This document shows, in pieces, positions 61,942 through 64,000 of a stretch of 64,000 bases of DNA. The stretch is from Robiginitomaculum sp. (GTDB lineage Bacteria; Pseudomonadota; Alphaproteobacteria; Caulobacterales; Maricaulaceae). The position numbers and the translations under genes were made by a program. Each line of letters starts with the position of its first letter. Positions within the stretch are counted from its first letter, which is position 1. The notes under the pieces were generated by a model. It searched no databases and was not told where the DNA came from. It saw only the letters and a program-made list of their open reading frames with translations. The stretch spans positions 51,252 to 115,251 of the forward strand of contig NVXG01000030.1 of assembly GCA_002733805.1 (NCBI GenBank), read 5' to 3'.

Positions 61942-62082
61942 TTAGTTCCTTTTTTGCTTTTGATTCAGATCGGCCTTGGATGCCCGGCGCTCGCCTTTCC
62001 AGAACCAACGTTTACCGAGTTTTCGCAAATGTCTGGCCCATTCGGGTGATGCGGTCATTTGGCCTCTTTTAACCGATGCCAT
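61942..62082 (-). CDS. Small basic protein upstream of sdhE
   Basis: A 46-codon frame from ATG 62082 to TAA 61942, with TAGGAG seven bases upstream. The peptide starts MASVKRGQMTASPEWARHLR and continues KLGKRWFWKGERRASKADL, strongly basic with several tryptophans, and has no membrane segment. I have a general recollection of similar short SPEW..HLR..GKR..W..ER proteins in alphaproteobacteria but know no function. The 52-base spacing to sdhE suggests cotranscription. Confidence 0.72.
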   Translation of the reverse strand: MASVKRGQMTASPEWARHLRKLGKRWFWKGERRASKADLNQKQKRN

Positions 62083-62253
62083 TGATCTTCTCCTACAGGT
62101 TTACCTCAACTAAGGTGAAGATAAAAACCAACTCTTCCTTCGATCAGTATCACACATTTCATAGTGAAATCAGGGCATTATAAAATTTACCACGAAATAG
62201 TTGAATTTTAAGGGGGTATTGAAATACCTATAATAGCCTGCCATTGTACCGCA

Positions 62254-62946
62254 ATGAGCAAAACAAAAAGCATGCTGTTAATCCTCATTTGGTCATTTTC
62301 AGCCCCGCAAGTCAGCGCCCATGCGCTTTCAGGCAGCAACCCGTGTTATAAGTTCGGCTATCTCTCTGAACGAATTATGCTGGGCAGGCAGGCGGGCTTG
62401 GAGAAGCACGAATTATTAGAGTTGATCGCATCGACCCTTTCTGGCGAGCCAGAATTTGCAGAAGGGGCGAATATGATGATTCACCAAGCGTATGAGAGTA
62501 AACGATACGCCAACCATACTGATCAACGAACCGCAATTCAAACTTTCAAGCAAGAGTGGGTATCGGGTTGCCAAGGTGCAGTTGCAAGCCAAGCAAAAGC
62601 CGCAAGACCCAACACCATAGCGGGCTACAAAGAAGTATTTTTAACTTTTCAATACGATAAAACCGGCGAACCAAATGAAGCCGAAGCCAAAAAAATGCTG
62701 GACTTTCTGGGTGCAGAACGTTGGCTGACTACCTCAAAACTAGTCATCGGACGTTTTCCAAACAAAGCTGCTCTTTCTATCTGGACCGACGCATACGGGT
62801 TCAGTTCTTGCTATAGCTTGAGGTTTGGATCCAACCTCAAAAACAGCGTGGATACGAGCTATCATAAAAGCAATGATACCTATTTCGAAATTTGCAAAAA
62901 ACCAGGTGATTCAAAGCCCTACTTTGATCGAAAACAACTGCAATAA
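62254..62946 (+). CDS. Exported protein of unknown function
   Basis: A 230-residue protein with a signal peptide (cleavage after about APQVSAHA, residue 24). Residues about 25-110 form one unit: a Cys near the start (NPCYKFG), GRQAG, a helical stretch, QAYESKRY and a closing SGCQGA. This pattern recalls small secreted proteins with one conserved disulfide. Residues about 130-230 form a separate part with two further cysteines (GFSSCYSLRF, FEICKKPG). No function can be named. There is no clear ribosome-binding site, so the start is uncertain; TATAAT at 62229-62234 is too close to be a normal -10 with a long leader. Confidence 0.72.
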   Translation: MSKTKSMLLILIWSFSAPQVSAHALSGSNPCYKFGYLSERIMLGRQAGLEKHELLELIASTLSGEPEFAEGANMMIHQAYESKRYANHTDQRTAIQTFKQEWVSGCQGAVASQAKAARPNTIAGYKEVFLTFQYDKTGEPNEAEAKKMLDFLGAERWLTTSKLVIGRFPNKAALSIWTDAYGFSSCYSLRFGSNLKNSVDTSYHKSNDTYFEICKKPGDSKPYFDRKQLQ

Positions 62947-63353
62947 ATGATGCTACAGGCATATTGGAAAAGATCGAATTCGGCCGAGCAGGTAGTTTCC
63001 CCGAAATACCGGCGACCCCCTCATCCCAACCGTCTCCCAATGGGAGAAGGGGCGCATCTGCTGATTTTGCACTCCTTACCAAAACCACGTTCGGGACTCC
63101 CTCTCCTATCCGGGAGAGGGCTGGGGTGAGGGTCCTCGGATTTAGTCTGGGGCCATTTTGGCCAACTCGTTGCATTGCCCTGTTTTCTGGACCCCGGCTC
63201 TGTGGCCGGGGACCGGTTGAGTCGGTTCCATTAGTTGCCGATCTCAACAGCTCCCCCCCCCCACAAATGGTAGTTCAAGTAAAATTCCAAATCTTAACTA
63301 GATCAGCCTCAAAAATAATTGTATTCATCCATAGGGACATACTGGGGAACACT
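62947..63353. other. Non-coding gap with REP-like inverted pair and C-tract
   Basis: 407 bases between the two exported-protein genes. It holds the REP-like pair described separately (63016-63132) and a run of ten C residues (63253-63262). A plus-strand reading frame stays open across it into the next gene but has no family-like sequence there, so it is treated as non-coding. Confidence 0.6.
63016..63132. repeat. REP-like inverted pair
   Basis: Two similar GC-rich units in opposite orientation: 63016-63052 (CCCTCATCCCAACC followed by a TCTCCC-AAT-GGGAGA stem) and 63099-63132 (a CCTCTCC...GGGAGAGG stem followed by GCTGGGGTGAGGG). Each unit contains its own short hairpin, and the pair could fold into a larger cruciform with about 46 bases between. 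The CCCTCACCCCAACCCTCTCCC theme is a widespread bacterial interspersed repeat type, placed here by recognition, not comparison. Confidence 0.7.
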
Positions 63354-63905
63354 ATGAACATTCGCATAAATATTATGACATTGGCGATCTGTGCTATGGC
63401 AGGACTAGCGCATGCAGACCAAACCATATCGTTACCGGGCAACCTACCTAGTGGTGAAGCCTGTGAAACTGCTTGGGCCAAAGCGCAAACACCAGAATCC
63501 GCAGCGGTCGTCTTTATTGCTGCGCTTATTACCTATCAGTTTGATGAGGCAATTGCACGCGACTGCATGATCCGCATCGTTGATGACAGATACCTCAGCA
63601 ATGGCAAACTCAGCCATGATTTAGAATATCTGATTGAAGTCGGAATCGACCGTCACGCCGAAATTGCACGGTCTTATGTAAAAGGTGCTGTTCCCGGGAA
63701 TGGATACGCTATGCCCGAAGCGCCCTGGACCATCCATTTCACGCGAGATAATCGGTTTGATCTGGGCAATAGTCAATATCGGGTCAAGGTGTATACCTCT
63801 GGTCAACCGACATCCCGACCCATGACGATGCGGCGTGATGATAGTGGGCACTATCGAATTAACGAAGCATCGACACTTTTCGTTGGCGTGGCTGCACCAC
63901 AATAA
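63354..63905 (+). CDS. Exported protein resembling DUF6935
   Basis: A 183-residue protein with a signal peptide (cleavage after about GLAHA, residue 21). The mature part has two sections: a helical part around AAVVFIAALITYQFDEAIARD, split here as AAVVFIAALITYQF, and a beta-rich C-terminal part with SYVKGAVPGNGY, VKVYTSGQPTSRPMTMRRD and INEASTLFVGV. The order SY.xGA.PxNGY, SGxxSxRPxxxRR and SxLxVGV is what I recall of DUF6935, a family of unknown function. The ATG at 63354 has GGGGAA upstream and starts a clean signal peptide; longer frames extend through the repeat and C-tract and are rejected. Confidence 0.75.
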   Translation: MNIRINIMTLAICAMAGLAHADQTISLPGNLPSGEACETAWAKAQTPESAAVVFIAALITYQFDEAIARDCMIRIVDDRYLSNGKLSHDLEYLIEVGIDRHAEIARSYVKGAVPGNGYAMPEAPWTIHFTRDNRFDLGNSQYRVKVYTSGQPTSRPMTMRRDDSGHYRINEASTLFVGVAAPQ

Positions 63906-64000
63906 CCACGGCTACAGATGTGTCCGCCCCCCCGATACCCAATTCCCCGCCCTGCGACCACGCAAGATCACAAATTCGCGGCTGATCCATGCCCCATGGA

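Noticed and set aside
62964..63353. 130-residue N-terminal extension of the DUF6935-like protein
   Set aside because: It runs through the REP-like pair and a C10 tract and shows no family-like sequence; the ATG at 63354 begins a proper signal peptide.
1..64000. tRNA, rRNA, CRISPR array, prophage or insertion sequence
   Set aside because: No cloverleaf, spaced repeat array, integrase, transposase or phage structural gene was recognised on either strand.

Overview
The window is a compact, almost fully coding chromosomal segment of an alphaproteobacterium of moderate GC. The gene order trpD-trpC-lexA-comEC-gltX-gltA-lpxB-lpxI-lpxA-fabZ-lpxD-skp-bamA-rseP-dxr-cdsA-uppS-frr-pyrH-tsf-rpsB-dnaE-(sidA-like)-lolD-lolC/E-proS-mce-rnj-coaX-birA-nuoN..A is the classic alphaproteobacterial housekeeping block. 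The SOS boxes have the alphaproteobacterial GTTC-N7-GTTC form. A SidA-like micro-gene and a PopA/PleD-like receiver protein lean towards the Caulobacterales/Maricaulales side, but the genus cannot be fixed from sequence alone. No rRNA, tRNA, CRISPR, prophage or transposase gene was seen.

Layout. 1-2549 (+): tryptophan genes trpD (5' end outside the window) and trpC, then lexA behind two LexA-box-like sites; moaC and moeA, usual between trpC and lexA in relatives, are absent. 2592-7583: comEC (-), then gltX and gltA (+). 7580-22403 (-): one long envelope and translation block: lipid A (lpxD, lpxA, lpxI, lpxB, fabZ), outer-membrane assembly (skp-like, bamA, rseP), isoprenoid and phospholipid precursors (dxr, uppS, cdsA), and rpsB-tsf-pyrH-frr. 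22578-30703 (-): dnaE, a 30-codon micro-gene behind tandem LexA boxes, the lipoprotein-release ABC genes, proS, a strong terminator, a DUF1467 protein and methylmalonyl-CoA epimerase. 30738-48822 (-): rnj, coaX and birA at the end of the 14-subunit nuo operon (complex I), which also carries an 89-residue cysteine-rich protein between nuoD and nuoE.

48823-64000 is a less conserved mosaic. It holds a secreted VWA-domain protein overlapped by a 48-residue GDCCVxC protein, an APC-type permease, 3-oxoacid CoA-transferase (scoA/scoB), and a TetR regulator divergent from a membrane-anchored amidohydrolase with paired operator-like sites between them. It continues with a degenerate receiver/GGDEF protein, alpha-methylacyl-CoA racemase, mfd, sdhE, a 46-residue basic protein and two exported proteins of unknown function separated by a REP-like inverted pair.

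The most interesting observation is the unlabelled 30-residue membrane peptide gene (26126-26218, - strand) behind two tandem LexA boxes and directly upstream of dnaE. It looks like a SidA-type SOS division inhibitor and could bring dnaE under SOS control. Others are a 34-bp tandem duplication that rewrites the end of RNase J, the cysteine-rich protein inside the nuo operon, and a GDCCVxC protein lacking its N-terminal half.
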